Part shown: positions 8,524-15,637 of the stretch, piece by piece
How the letters are laid out: each line of letters begins with the position of its first letter
How positions within the stretch are numbered: position 1 is the first letter of the stretch
Source of the DNA: JAUXEH01 sp965533275
Lineage (GTDB): Bacteria; Acidobacteriota; Aminicenantia; Aminicenantales; Aminicenantaceae
Assembly: GCA_965533275.1 (NCBI GenBank)
Contig: CBESWG010000009.1
Coordinates: 1 to 64,000, forward strand
Reading direction: 5' to 3'
DNA length: 64,000 nucleotides
Position numbers and translations under genes: made by a program
The notes under the pieces: model-generated
The model's database searches: none
What the model was told of the DNA's origin: nothing
Seen by the model: only the letters and a program-made list of their open reading frames with translations

Positions 8524-8529
8524 TATAAT
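8524..8529 (+). promoter_or_regulatory. Extended -10 promoter for rarA
   Basis: A TATAAT preceded by TTTGG gives an extended -10 element (TGn) 21 bases before the rarA ATG. The -35 region is poor, as expected for an extended -10 promoter. Confidence 0.5.
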
Positions 8530-8550
8530 CAAAGACGAATAGGAACCCCC

Positions 8551-9870
8551 ATGCCTGCCGATCCAGGGAAGACGCACACGCCGCTGGCGGAACGGATGCG
8601 TCCCCAAACGCTGGAACAGTTTTATGGTCAGGACCACATCATGGGTGAGGGAAAGATCCTCCCCCAGCTGATCAAGTCGGATCAGTTGGTCTCGCTGATC
8701 TTCTGGGGCCCCCCAGGGTCAGGCAAGACCACACTGGCTTTCCTGCTCGCCGGGCGTTTCGATTTTCCCAGTGTGTTTTTTTCGGCGGTCCTCTCGAGTA
8801 TCAAAGAGGTCAAAAAGGTGATGGCCGAGGCAGAGGATCACCGCCGGCTCTACCGGCAGCCGACCGTTCTCTTCATCGATGAGATCCACCGTTTTCACAA
8901 GGGGCAGCAGGCCGCCTTCCTCCCTTATGTTGAACGAGGGGACATCATCCTGTTCGGCTCCACCACAGAGAATCCCTCTTTCGAAGTGATCGCCCCCCTG
9001 CTCTCGCGCACCAAAGTGTTGGTACTCAATCCCCTGACGGAGGCCACGCTGGGCCGCATCCTGGAAGAGACGCTGGCGGATGAGGAGCGCGGCTTGGGGA
9101 GCCGGAAGCTCCGGATCGGACCAGAGGCCCTCAAGAGTATAGTAGACTATGCCAATGGAGATGCACGCAGGGCCCTCAATACACTGGAGATCGCGGCCGG
9201 GCTGGCGGAGCAGGACGAGATCACCGTACCAGAAGTCCAGGAAGCCCTCCAGAAGCGCATCCTGCTCTATGACAAGGGCGGAGAAGAACACTTCAATCTG
9301 ATCTCCGCCCTTCACAAGAGCCTCCGCAACAGCGATGTGGACGCCTCTCTGTACTGGCTGGCTCGGATGCTGTCTGCTGGGGAGGACCCCAGGTATATTG
9401 TCCGGCGCCTGGTCCGGTTCGCCTCGGAAGATGTCGGGCTGGCCGATCCGACGGCTCTGTCCCTGACCCTGAACGCCAGGGACGCCTATGATTTCCTGGG
9501 ATCACCCGAGGGAGAACTGGCAGTGGCCCAGGCTGTGGTCTACCTAGCTTCCGCCCCCAAGAGCAACCGCGCCTACATTGCCTTCGGCCAGGCGATGAAG
9601 GATGTGGAGAACAGCCCCCATGAACCGGTCCCCCTGCACCTGCGCAATCCGGTGACTGACTTGATGAAAGACACGGGATATGGGCAGGATTATCAGTATG
9701 CCCACGACAATCCCTTCTCTACCACGGAAATGGAGACCTTCCCTGAGCGGTTGAGGGGGCGCCGCTATTACCATCCGGGCGATCTTGGCCTGGAGCGCGA
9801 GATCAAAAAACGGATGGAGTGGTGGTCGGGCCTGAAGTCACGTCTGAAAGATAAGGGCGGCGATGACTAG
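8551..9870 (+). CDS. rarA: Replication-associated recombination protein A (AAA+ ATPase)
   Basis: A 439-residue clamp-loader-like AAA+ ATPase that acts at stalled replication forks. Walker A is WGPPGSGKTT (about residues 51-60), Walker B is LFIDEIHRFHKGQQ, sensor 1 is GSTTENPSFEV, and the arginine-finger region is LLSRTKVL. The C-terminal tetramerisation and MgsA domain includes VRRLVRFASEDVGLADP and QAMKDVENSPHEPVPLHLRN. Length and order match full-length RarA/MgsA. It is preceded by an extended -10 promoter and stands alone. Confidence 0.96.
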   Translation: MPADPGKTHTPLAERMRPQTLEQFYGQDHIMGEGKILPQLIKSDQLVSLIFWGPPGSGKTTLAFLLAGRFDFPSVFFSAVLSSIKEVKKVMAEAEDHRRLYRQPTVLFIDEIHRFHKGQQAAFLPYVERGDIILFGSTTENPSFEVIAPLLSRTKVLVLNPLTEATLGRILEETLADEERGLGSRKLRIGPEALKSIVDYANGDARRALNTLEIAAGLAEQDEITVPEVQEALQKRILLYDKGGEEHFNLISALHKSLRNSDVDASLYWLARMLSAGEDPRYIVRRLVRFASEDVGLADPTALSLTLNARDAYDFLGSPEGELAVAQAVVYLASAPKSNRAYIAFGQAMKDVENSPHEPVPLHLRNPVTDLMKDTGYGQDYQYAHDNPFSTTEMETFPERLRGRRYYHPGDLGLEREIKKRMEWWSGLKSRLKDKGGDD

Positions 9871-10046
9871 TCCTTGTCCTCTTTGAGCAGGTAGTAGATC
9901 TCCCAGGAGATTTCGTCTGCCAGGCAGCCGAGACAGGATTTTTCCGTAGTGGCCAGCTCTTCGTCCTCGATCTTGTCCTTGATGATCTTTTTCACCCGTT
10001 TCCGGATCTTATAGAGGAAGATGTAGTTGATCATCGGCGGCTGCAT
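9867..10046 (-). CDS. Small putative protein with a CLGC motif
   Basis: A 59-codon frame in the gap between rarA and the beta-propeller gene. The protein starts MQPPMINYIFLYKIRKRV and is lysine/glutamate-rich, with a central CLGC motif and the end YYLLKEDKD. It overlaps the last codons of rarA by 4 bases in the convergent direction. Amino-acid composition is protein-like and no stop interrupts it, but no good ribosome site is seen, so expression is uncertain. The CxxC could bind a metal or form a disulfide. Confidence 0.4.
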   Translation of the reverse strand: MQPPMINYIFLYKIRKRVKKIIKDKIEDEELATTEKSCLGCLADEISWEIYYLLKEDKD

Positions 10047-10099
10047 GAATGATATCAGCTTGGTATTGGCATGTAAAGATTGAGCCGGCGAAGGGAAAA

Positions 10100-11527
10100 A
10101 TGCTAAAATACCTCACACCCTGCATGAGAAAAATCTGGATTCCGTTTCTGCTCCTGGTCCTGCTTTCCTCCTGTTCGCTTTTCCGGGCTCGTGTAGAGCC
10201 TTATCCCGAAGGCATCATCTTCCCCCTGACCCCGGCTCATACACTCGATTATGAGGGCGAGGTCCGTGAGTCTCTCCTGCTCCGGGACGGCCGGTTGTAT
10301 CTCGCCACACATGAGGGCCATGTGTATGCCGTGGATGCCGGAGAACCGAAGATCGAGTGGGAGTTCCAGATGCGTGCTGCCGGGGCGGGACCCGTATCTC
10401 TTGGGGAAGAGCATGTGTATTCCCGGGATATGGAGGGCAGGGTGTACTGCCTCGATGCAGAGGGAAACTCTCTCTGGGAGGTGTCCCTGTCCGAACCTTC
10501 TTCAGCGGGAATGTGTGAGGGGGACGGACACCTGTATCTGGCAACAGAGGCCGGGAAACTGTTGGCCTTGAACCTGGACACCGGCGGTCCGGCCTGGAGT
10601 TTCCAGGCCGAAGATGGGATCCAGTGCGAGCCGGCCTGCGGCCCGGGGATCGTCGCATTCGGATGCGAGGACGGAAATGTCTATGTGCTCCGTACGGACG
10701 GGAGCCCGGTGGGTCGGATCCCGACGGAGGGTCCGGTACGAGGCGGCCTGCTGATCAACGGCGACCGGCTCTATTTCGGCTCGTCCGATCATTTCCTCTA
10801 CTGTGTGAGCCTGCCCGATCTCAAGATGAGATGGAAGGTTCGGACCGGGGGGCCAGTGGAGGCACGACCCGTGATGGACGGGGGGCGGGTTTATGTCGTC
10901 AGCCGGAACAATGTGCTGTACTGTCTGGCGCGCAGGAGTGGCACGGTGCTGTGGTGGAAACACGTGCCGGCCCGTAGCCGGTTTCGTCCCGAGATCATCG
11001 ACGACCGCATCACGGCTGCCTCACTGTCCACCCGGCTGGTCTGTTTCGATGTCCAGAATGGCGAAAGCCGCGGAACCTACGAGGCCCCCGTGGAGCTTCG
11101 CGCCAACCCGGTCTGGTCGGCCCCCCATCTGATCCTGGCCCACTATGACCGGGAGACCGGCCTGGGACGTCTTTCCTTCCTGAAAAAGGAGGTCAAGGCG
11201 ACCATCGTGTTTTCCAAGACGTCTCCTCAACCACCCAACGAAGAGATCCAGGTCAAGGCCGAGGCCACCGGATTTTATAAACCGCAGTATACCTTCTTCC
11301 TGACCCGGTATCTGATGCTCAACTATGGATTGTACTTCTATTTACCGGCATTGGAAGGGGAGGAGCGTCAGCTCGTACAGGATCGGTCGGAAGCGGCCAC
11401 CTGGGACTGGTTCCCGGAGGAACTCGGCGTTTACATCGTCGAGGTGGATGTGGAAGACGAAAAGGAAACCGCCTCCTCGGCGGCAGCTTTCCCGATAGAG
11501 AAAGGAGGATCCAATGCAGCGCGATGA
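10100..11527 (+). CDS. PQQ-like beta-propeller lipoprotein (BamB-like)
   Basis: A 475-residue exported protein. The N-terminus has a positively charged start and hydrophobic core ending LLSSC, a lipobox. The body (about 40-370) contains seven or so repeats of the PQQ/WD-like type (for example RLYLATHEGHVYAVDAGEP, HVYSRDMEGRVYCLDAEGN, LYFGSSDHFLYCVSLPDL), matching the PQQ-binding-like propeller seen in BamB. The C-terminal about 100 residues form a separate domain of unknown type. The ATG at 10100 was chosen because AAGGG lies just upstream; another ATG at 10124 lacks this. It overlaps the HD gene by 14 bases. A role in outer-membrane assembly is possible but not shown. Confidence 0.8.
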   Translation: MLKYLTPCMRKIWIPFLLLVLLSSCSLFRARVEPYPEGIIFPLTPAHTLDYEGEVRESLLLRDGRLYLATHEGHVYAVDAGEPKIEWEFQMRAAGAGPVSLGEEHVYSRDMEGRVYCLDAEGNSLWEVSLSEPSSAGMCEGDGHLYLATEAGKLLALNLDTGGPAWSFQAEDGIQCEPACGPGIVAFGCEDGNVYVLRTDGSPVGRIPTEGPVRGGLLINGDRLYFGSSDHFLYCVSLPDLKMRWKVRTGGPVEARPVMDGGRVYVVSRNNVLYCLARRSGTVLWWKHVPARSRFRPEIIDDRITAASLSTRLVCFDVQNGESRGTYEAPVELRANPVWSAPHLILAHYDRETGLGRLSFLKKEVKATIVFSKTSPQPPNEEIQVKAEATGFYKPQYTFFLTRYLMLNYGLYFYLPALEGEERQLVQDRSEAATWDWFPEELGVYIVEVDVEDEKETASSAAAFPIEKGGSNAAR

Positions 11528-12062
11528 AGCACTGTCGCTGGTCAAACAGCATCTCAAGAACAAGAACCTGATCAAACACTGCCTGTCCGTGGAGGCCTGC
11601 ATGCGTGCCATGGCAGAGAAAATCGGCGATGACGTAGAGAAGTGGGGGCTGGCCGGGATCCTGCACGACCTGGACTACGAGGTGACGGAAAAGAGCCCCG
11701 AGAGGCACACACAGGAGACACTGAAAATCCTGGAATCGTATGCCCTGGATCCCGACATCATCCGCGCGATCGAGGCACACGCCGGGATGATCCCCTGCGA
11801 GAAACCCATGGAATGGGTGATCTTTGCGGTCGATCCCCTCACCGGTCTGATCATAGCCGCCACACTCATGCATCCCGACCGCAAACTCTCCTCCATCGAC
11901 CTGGCATTCGTGAAGCGCCGCTACAAGGAAAAAAGTTTCGCCAGGGGAGCGCGCCGCGGGGACATCGAACAGATCCGGATGGTCGCGGGCATGGAGCTGG
12001 ATCCCTTCATCGATATCTGCATCAGGGCCATGCAGGAGATCCACGAAGACCTGGGTCTGTAG
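11514..12062 (+). CDS. HD-domain (HDIG-type) hydrolase
   Basis: A 182-residue protein with the HD phosphohydrolase signature: His in LIKHCLSVEACM, then GILHDLDYE (the HD pair) and EAHAG. The family hydrolyses phosphomonoesters or nucleotides using a metal ion; the substrate is unknown here. A strong ribosome site (AAAGGAGG) precedes the ATG at 11514, which overlaps the end of the upstream propeller gene. The mobB gene follows 17 bases later, suggesting one transcript. Confidence 0.88.
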   Translation: MQRDEALSLVKQHLKNKNLIKHCLSVEACMRAMAEKIGDDVEKWGLAGILHDLDYEVTEKSPERHTQETLKILESYALDPDIIRAIEAHAGMIPCEKPMEWVIFAVDPLTGLIIAATLMHPDRKLSSIDLAFVKRRYKEKSFARGARRGDIEQIRMVAGMELDPFIDICIRAMQEIHEDLGL

Positions 12063-12079
12063 GAGTAAGGCGGATAGGC

Positions 12080-12568
12080 ATGCGGATCGTCGCCTTTGTA
12101 GGTGCTTCTGACAGCGGCAAGACTCGCCTCATACTGAGGTTGATCGAGGAATTCAGCCGGAGAGGGAAGCAGGTCGGGGTGATCAAGCACTGCCATGAGG
12201 ACTTCGATCTGGATCGGGAGGGGAAAGACAGCTCCCGCTTCTGGGAAAGGGGAGCCGCTGGGATCGCGCTGCTTTCTCCCTCTCGCTGGGCGGTCATCAG
12301 CCGGATCCCGCCGGAGAGATCCGCCGTGGAGCTGGCGAACCGGCTGTTCCCCGACCAGGACATCGTCCTCGTGGAGGGGGGGAAACACGACAGGAGCATT
12401 CCCAGGATCGCCGTGGACCGATCCCCTTCCGGGACCGGTCCCTCGCCGGATCCGGCCGAAGTGGTGGCCGTTGTGTCCGAAGCGGATAATTTTCGAGGAA
12501 AGCCGGTCTTCCATCCCGACCAGATCCGGGAGATCGCCGATTTCATTTGGAACGGGGGAGCGACATGA
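12080..12568 (+). CDS. mobB: Molybdopterin-guanine dinucleotide biosynthesis protein MobB
   Basis: A 162-residue P-loop GTP-binding protein. Walker A is GASDSGKTRL at residues 8-17, followed by KQVGVIKHCHEDFDLDREGKD, the conserved His/Asp stretch of MobB, and the switch-like DIVLVEGGKHDRSIPRI (ending with the family's EG...K motif). MobB helps MobA attach a nucleotide to molybdopterin or tungstopterin. No mobA is in the window. It overlaps by 4 bases (ATGA) the following small gene. The nearby aldehyde oxidoreductase at 15638 is a likely user of the cofactor. Confidence 0.93.
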   Translation: MRIVAFVGASDSGKTRLILRLIEEFSRRGKQVGVIKHCHEDFDLDREGKDSSRFWERGAAGIALLSPSRWAVISRIPPERSAVELANRLFPDQDIVLVEGGKHDRSIPRIAVDRSPSGTGPSPDPAEVVAVVSEADNFRGKPVFHPDQIREIADFIWNGGAT

Positions 12569-12852
12569 GATTACGTGTTGAGGGACAGGACGTGCGATTG
12601 AACGAGTTCGTGACGCGTATTTTGGCCAATGTTACGGAGGGCATCTGCCGGTCGCTGGATGACTTCCCGCAGGATGCTCGAACGATCGTCTTCAAAGCAG
12701 AGGCCGGGACCGGGATCACGCTGGAGGTCGACGGTTCTCGGGTAAGGATGAATGCATTCGTTGAGGAAATCGTGGGCAACATTTTACGGGCCATGGTCGC
12801 CTCTTTGGGGGATGTCCCGTCCGTGCCCCAAAGCATCGAACTGGCGCTCTAG
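12565..12852 (+). CDS. Small protein with internal duplication, coupled to MobB
   Basis: A 95-residue protein of unknown function, translationally coupled to mobB through an ATGA overlap. Two halves repeat the same pattern: residues about 2-34 (LRVEGQDVRLNEFVTRILAN, then SLDD) and about 53-86 (LEVDGSRVRMNAFVEEIVGN, then SLGD), giving LxVxGxxVRxNxFVxxIxxN. It therefore looks like a duplicated strand-turn-helix unit. It is neither a zinc protein nor a typical MoaD. I recall similar single-copy proteins in archaea and bacteria, but cannot name a family. The stop overlaps the convergent TonB receptor stop by 3 bases. Confidence 0.75.
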   Translation: MRLRVEGQDVRLNEFVTRILANVTEGICRSLDDFPQDARTIVFKAEAGTGITLEVDGSRVRMNAFVEEIVGNILRAMVASLGDVPSVPQSIELAL

Positions 12853-14804
12853 AACACGTCAGCCTGGAACCCGAGCTCGAAATAACGCCCGCGCCAGGGA
12901 AATCCCAGCTCTGAGTAAATGTGGGTGTCGAGTATGTTGGTGAGGCGCCCAAAGATCTCGAAACGTCCGAAGGTATAGGCCGCCACCGCATCCAGGTTGA
13001 AATAGGCAGGCATCTCCACCAGTTCGTCGTCCGAACCAAGCCAATAGGAGCGCGATGCATAGAGTCCGTAGAGGGAGAGCCTGAGGCTGGAGACCGGGTA
13101 CACCCGGCCCTCGAAATTGAGGTTGTGCTGGGAGATCACCGGGAGAGGCCTGTCTTCGCTCACGTTCCAGGGATCCAGGAAGGTGTAGTTGATGGTCGCC
13201 GCGCCCCAGCGCACGGATTTCTGTGCCTGCAGCTCGAAGCCATGGATGCGGGCCTCTCCGATGTTGAAGTATCGGCGCTGGAAGTTGAATTCCGGCAGGC
13301 GGACGCTGTCGATCAGGTCCTTGAAATACTGCAGAAAACCGGATGCCGTGAAGTAAAACTCCCGGTTATAAGTGAGGCTGAGCTCCCATACGGTGCCGGA
13401 CTCGCTCAAGAGGTCGGGATTTCCGGAACCGGATGAGTACAGGGAACGCATGGAGGGGAAGCGGGACTTCTGAGAGAAGGAGGCGTGGACATCCAGCCAA
13501 GGATAGGGCGTGAATTTGAGGCCGAGCAGGGGATTGAGCTTGGTGGTGCTTTCTCCTTCGAATTTATCCAGGTGGTCGAGGCTGAGCCCTCCGATCAGCT
13601 GCCAGTCGTCCAGGAAGGACACGTGGTCCTCGATACCCAGGGAAACGGTCAGCTGGTCGAAGGCCTGCCAGGGATCTCCCGCATCGTCCTGCGTGCGCAC
13701 ATCGTCGCCCTTGTAGTCGAAGCTCACCTTGAGCTGGTTCGTAGGGCTGAGAAACAGGTCCGCCAGGGCGAAGAGGCCGTGGACCGCATTGTTGTGCGTA
13801 CTCTCGAAGCGGATCTCCTCCAGCTCGGGATTGTTGTACATGGCGAGCGTGTTGTTGTAGCGCGTATAGTACGCACGGAAGCGGGCCATGGATCGATCGC
13901 CCACCATGCTGTATCCACCGGCATTGATGGTGTAGCGGTCCCAGTTCTTGAACCGCCAGTACCTGGCTTTTCCGCCTTCCAGCGCGGGCGGCATGCCGTA
14001 CTCGGAGAGATAGGCCCCGACGTTGAACAGGATCTCTGACTGGTTGGTGGGATTGACATAGAATTTTCCGTTGAAATTGAACCGCTGGTAATCCGTGTTG
14101 GTGCGCTGGGTCCTATCCCCGGAAGCCTGGCCCGGGTAGTCGTATCCGTCTGAATCCTGGTAGAGCAGCCCTCCCGAGAATCCCAGCCGGTTTGCCATGT
14201 AGCCCGTGTTGATTCCGATGTTCCGGGTGTTGCGTTCTCCGTAAGAGCTCTTGAAGGACAGGCGAAGCTGATCGGTGGGGCGTTGTGTGATGATGTTGAC
14301 GATCCCTCCCAGCGTATTCGCGCCGTACAGGACCGAGGACGGCCCCTTGGTGATCTGGAGGCTGTCGATCCCATCCGTGCTGATCGTTTTCAGGTCGAAG
14401 CTGCCGTAATAGGGTTCGTATGAGGGGACGCCGTTGATGAGCATGGCGATCCGCTTGTCGTCCACGCCCCTCAGCTTCAGGGTGTACGTCGATTTGTCTC
14501 CAAAGGACACGCTGACGCCCGGGGCATACCGGATGCCCTCGGAGAGATCCAGGGGCTTGAGACGCTCGACAAAGGTATCATCCAGCACGGTCACGGTGGA
14601 GACAGGGCGCTCCTTGGGAACCTCGCTCACAACCAGTATCTCTTCTGTGATGACGGGCGGTTTGGTTTCCTGCCGGCCCTTCTCCTGCTTTGAAGCCTGT
14701 TTATTTTGTTCCTGAGCCGAGAGGCCTGGGGGAACGACCAGGAGGGCCATGAGAGCGATCAAGGCCAGCCGAAATATGAGGGAAGGGCGAATTTGCGGAT
14801 CCAT
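12849..14804 (-). CDS. TonB-dependent outer-membrane receptor
   Basis: A 651-residue receptor. A signal peptide (about 1-30, ending in AQEQ) leads to a TonB-box-like EEILVVSEVP, then the plug domain (RLKPLDLSEGIRYAPGVSV, LKLRGVDDKRIAMLINGVP, GPSSVLYGANTLGGIVNIIT) and a long beta-barrel ending with the terminal aromatic FELGFQADVF. Such proteins import siderophores, vitamin B12 or other metal chelates across the outer membrane using the TonB/ExbB/ExbD proteins, none of which are in the window. The ligand cannot be read from sequence. Its location between mobB and the AOR cluster makes a tungstate/molybdate-chelate role conceivable. Confidence 0.93.
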   Translation of the reverse strand: MDPQIRPSLIFRLALIALMALLVVPPGLSAQEQNKQASKQEKGRQETKPPVITEEILVVSEVPKERPVSTVTVLDDTFVERLKPLDLSEGIRYAPGVSVSFGDKSTYTLKLRGVDDKRIAMLINGVPSYEPYYGSFDLKTISTDGIDSLQITKGPSSVLYGANTLGGIVNIITQRPTDQLRLSFKSSYGERNTRNIGINTGYMANRLGFSGGLLYQDSDGYDYPGQASGDRTQRTNTDYQRFNFNGKFYVNPTNQSEILFNVGAYLSEYGMPPALEGGKARYWRFKNWDRYTINAGGYSMVGDRSMARFRAYYTRYNNTLAMYNNPELEEIRFESTHNNAVHGLFALADLFLSPTNQLKVSFDYKGDDVRTQDDAGDPWQAFDQLTVSLGIEDHVSFLDDWQLIGGLSLDHLDKFEGESTTKLNPLLGLKFTPYPWLDVHASFSQKSRFPSMRSLYSSGSGNPDLLSESGTVWELSLTYNREFYFTASGFLQYFKDLIDSVRLPEFNFQRRYFNIGEARIHGFELQAQKSVRWGAATINYTFLDPWNVSEDRPLPVISQHNLNFEGRVYPVSSLRLSLYGLYASRSYWLGSDDELVEMPAYFNLDAVAAYTFGRFEIFGRLTNILDTHIYSELGFPWRGRYFELGFQADVF

Positions 14805-14858
14805 GGTGTCTCCTTTACAAGCACGGAAGGCAAGACCGTTTCCCGTCTTACCCTATCG

Positions 14859-14895
14859 GTCAAAGGGCCTGGCAACCGGCTTTAGCGCCTTTGAC
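14859..14895. other. Stable hairpin upstream of the TonB receptor
   Basis: An 8-bp perfect stem (GTCAAAGG at 14859-14866 and CCTTTGAC at 14888-14895) encloses a 21-base loop which itself contains GCC/GGC pairing. A shorter AAGAC/GTCTT stem lies at 14832-14848. The pair lies in the 221-base gap before the receptor start on the minus strand. A regulatory leader or operator is possible, but no known riboswitch core was recognised. Confidence 0.35.
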
Positions 14896-15025
14896 TCGGA
14901 GCAACGATACAATTTAGCAGATATGAGGCCTCGAGTCCATCCACAACTTTGGTCCCAGGGACGGAAAATACCAGGTGGCGAATCCTGGGTTGGTCACAGG
15001 CTCCGGGTAGCCTGACGCGGATAGG

Positions 15026-15544
15026 TCAAGTGAACAGTCGGGAGCGCATATCCTCCTCCAGATCGGCTTCTCCGAAATGGAAGAGATGGGTTCGTGCCTT
15101 CACTGCCTTCTGAAAGCGGTCGATCAGCTCCTGCCGGACCACGAGGAGGATCGGCAGGCGCTTCTCCCGAACGACCTGAAATCCCTTCCAGAAACCCTGC
15201 CCGGCCAGCTCCAGGGGGCCGAACTCATCGATCACGGTGAGGATGGAGCGGCTGGTGTCGGTGATCGCTGATTCCGCGCGCTGCAGCCCTGCCGGGATCA
15301 TGCCGAATGGGCCGGCCCGAAGCCAGGATGGATCCGGATCGGTGCGGAGGAGCGGGTAGCAGTCTTCGCTGGCCAGGTCGAAGGCATCGTAGCCCACCCG
15401 GATCGAATCCGTATAGACAGCCAGGCTGAGGATGCCGTTCACCCTGACTCCCTCGTCCCGGAATCCTTGAAAGAGGCGCCGAAGGAACGTGGTTTTCCCA
15501 GCATGGACCGGGCCCGTAAGTACGAAAATCCGATCTTTGGTCAT
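15026..15544 (-). CDS. Nucleoside-triphosphatase (THEP1/DUF2478-like P-loop NTPase)
   Basis: A 172-residue P-loop protein. Walker A is TGPVHAGKTTFL (residues about 10-21), and the Walker-B-like acidic motif is VIDEFGPLEL. The arrangement matches THEP1/NTPase-type proteins, which hydrolyse nucleoside triphosphates in vitro. A further link to molybdenum/tungsten metabolism is suggested for the DUF2478 branch, but I cannot decide between the branches. It is divergent from AOR, sharing a 93-base gap. Confidence 0.8.
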   Translation of the reverse strand: MTKDRIFVLTGPVHAGKTTFLRRLFQGFRDEGVRVNGILSLAVYTDSIRVGYDAFDLASEDCYPLLRTDPDPSWLRAGPFGMIPAGLQRAESAITDTSRSILTVIDEFGPLELAGQGFWKGFQVVREKRLPILLVVRQELIDRFQKAVKARTHLFHFGEADLEEDMRSRLFT

Positions 15545-15562
15545 ATTGATGTGAAATGTCCG

Positions 15563-15591
15563 TTGATTCTGGAAATCAATCTGGCTATTAT
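15563..15591 (+). promoter_or_regulatory. Promoter with overlapping operator-like palindrome upstream of the AOR gene
   Basis: TTGATT (15563-15568), a 17-base spacer and TATTAT (15586-15591) form a near-consensus sigma-70 promoter. The -35 box is one arm of a perfect inverted repeat, TTGATT/AATCAA at 15563-15579 with a 5-base centre, placing a candidate repressor site over the promoter. Confidence 0.6.
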
Positions 15592-15637
15592 ATAGCTGTT
15601 AATACTACTTCTCGCCTATATGATAAGGAGTCTCGAC

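Noticed and set aside
11642..12079. An upstream extension of mobB to about 11642
   Set aside because: It overlaps the well-supported HD gene in another frame, has no MobB similarity, and the ATG at 12080 gives the exact family start.
14805..15025. A cobalamin, c-di-GMP or Moco riboswitch upstream of the TonB receptor
   Set aside because: No B12 box, GEMM core or Moco core could be aligned; only generic hairpins are visible, so it is kept as an unassigned structure.
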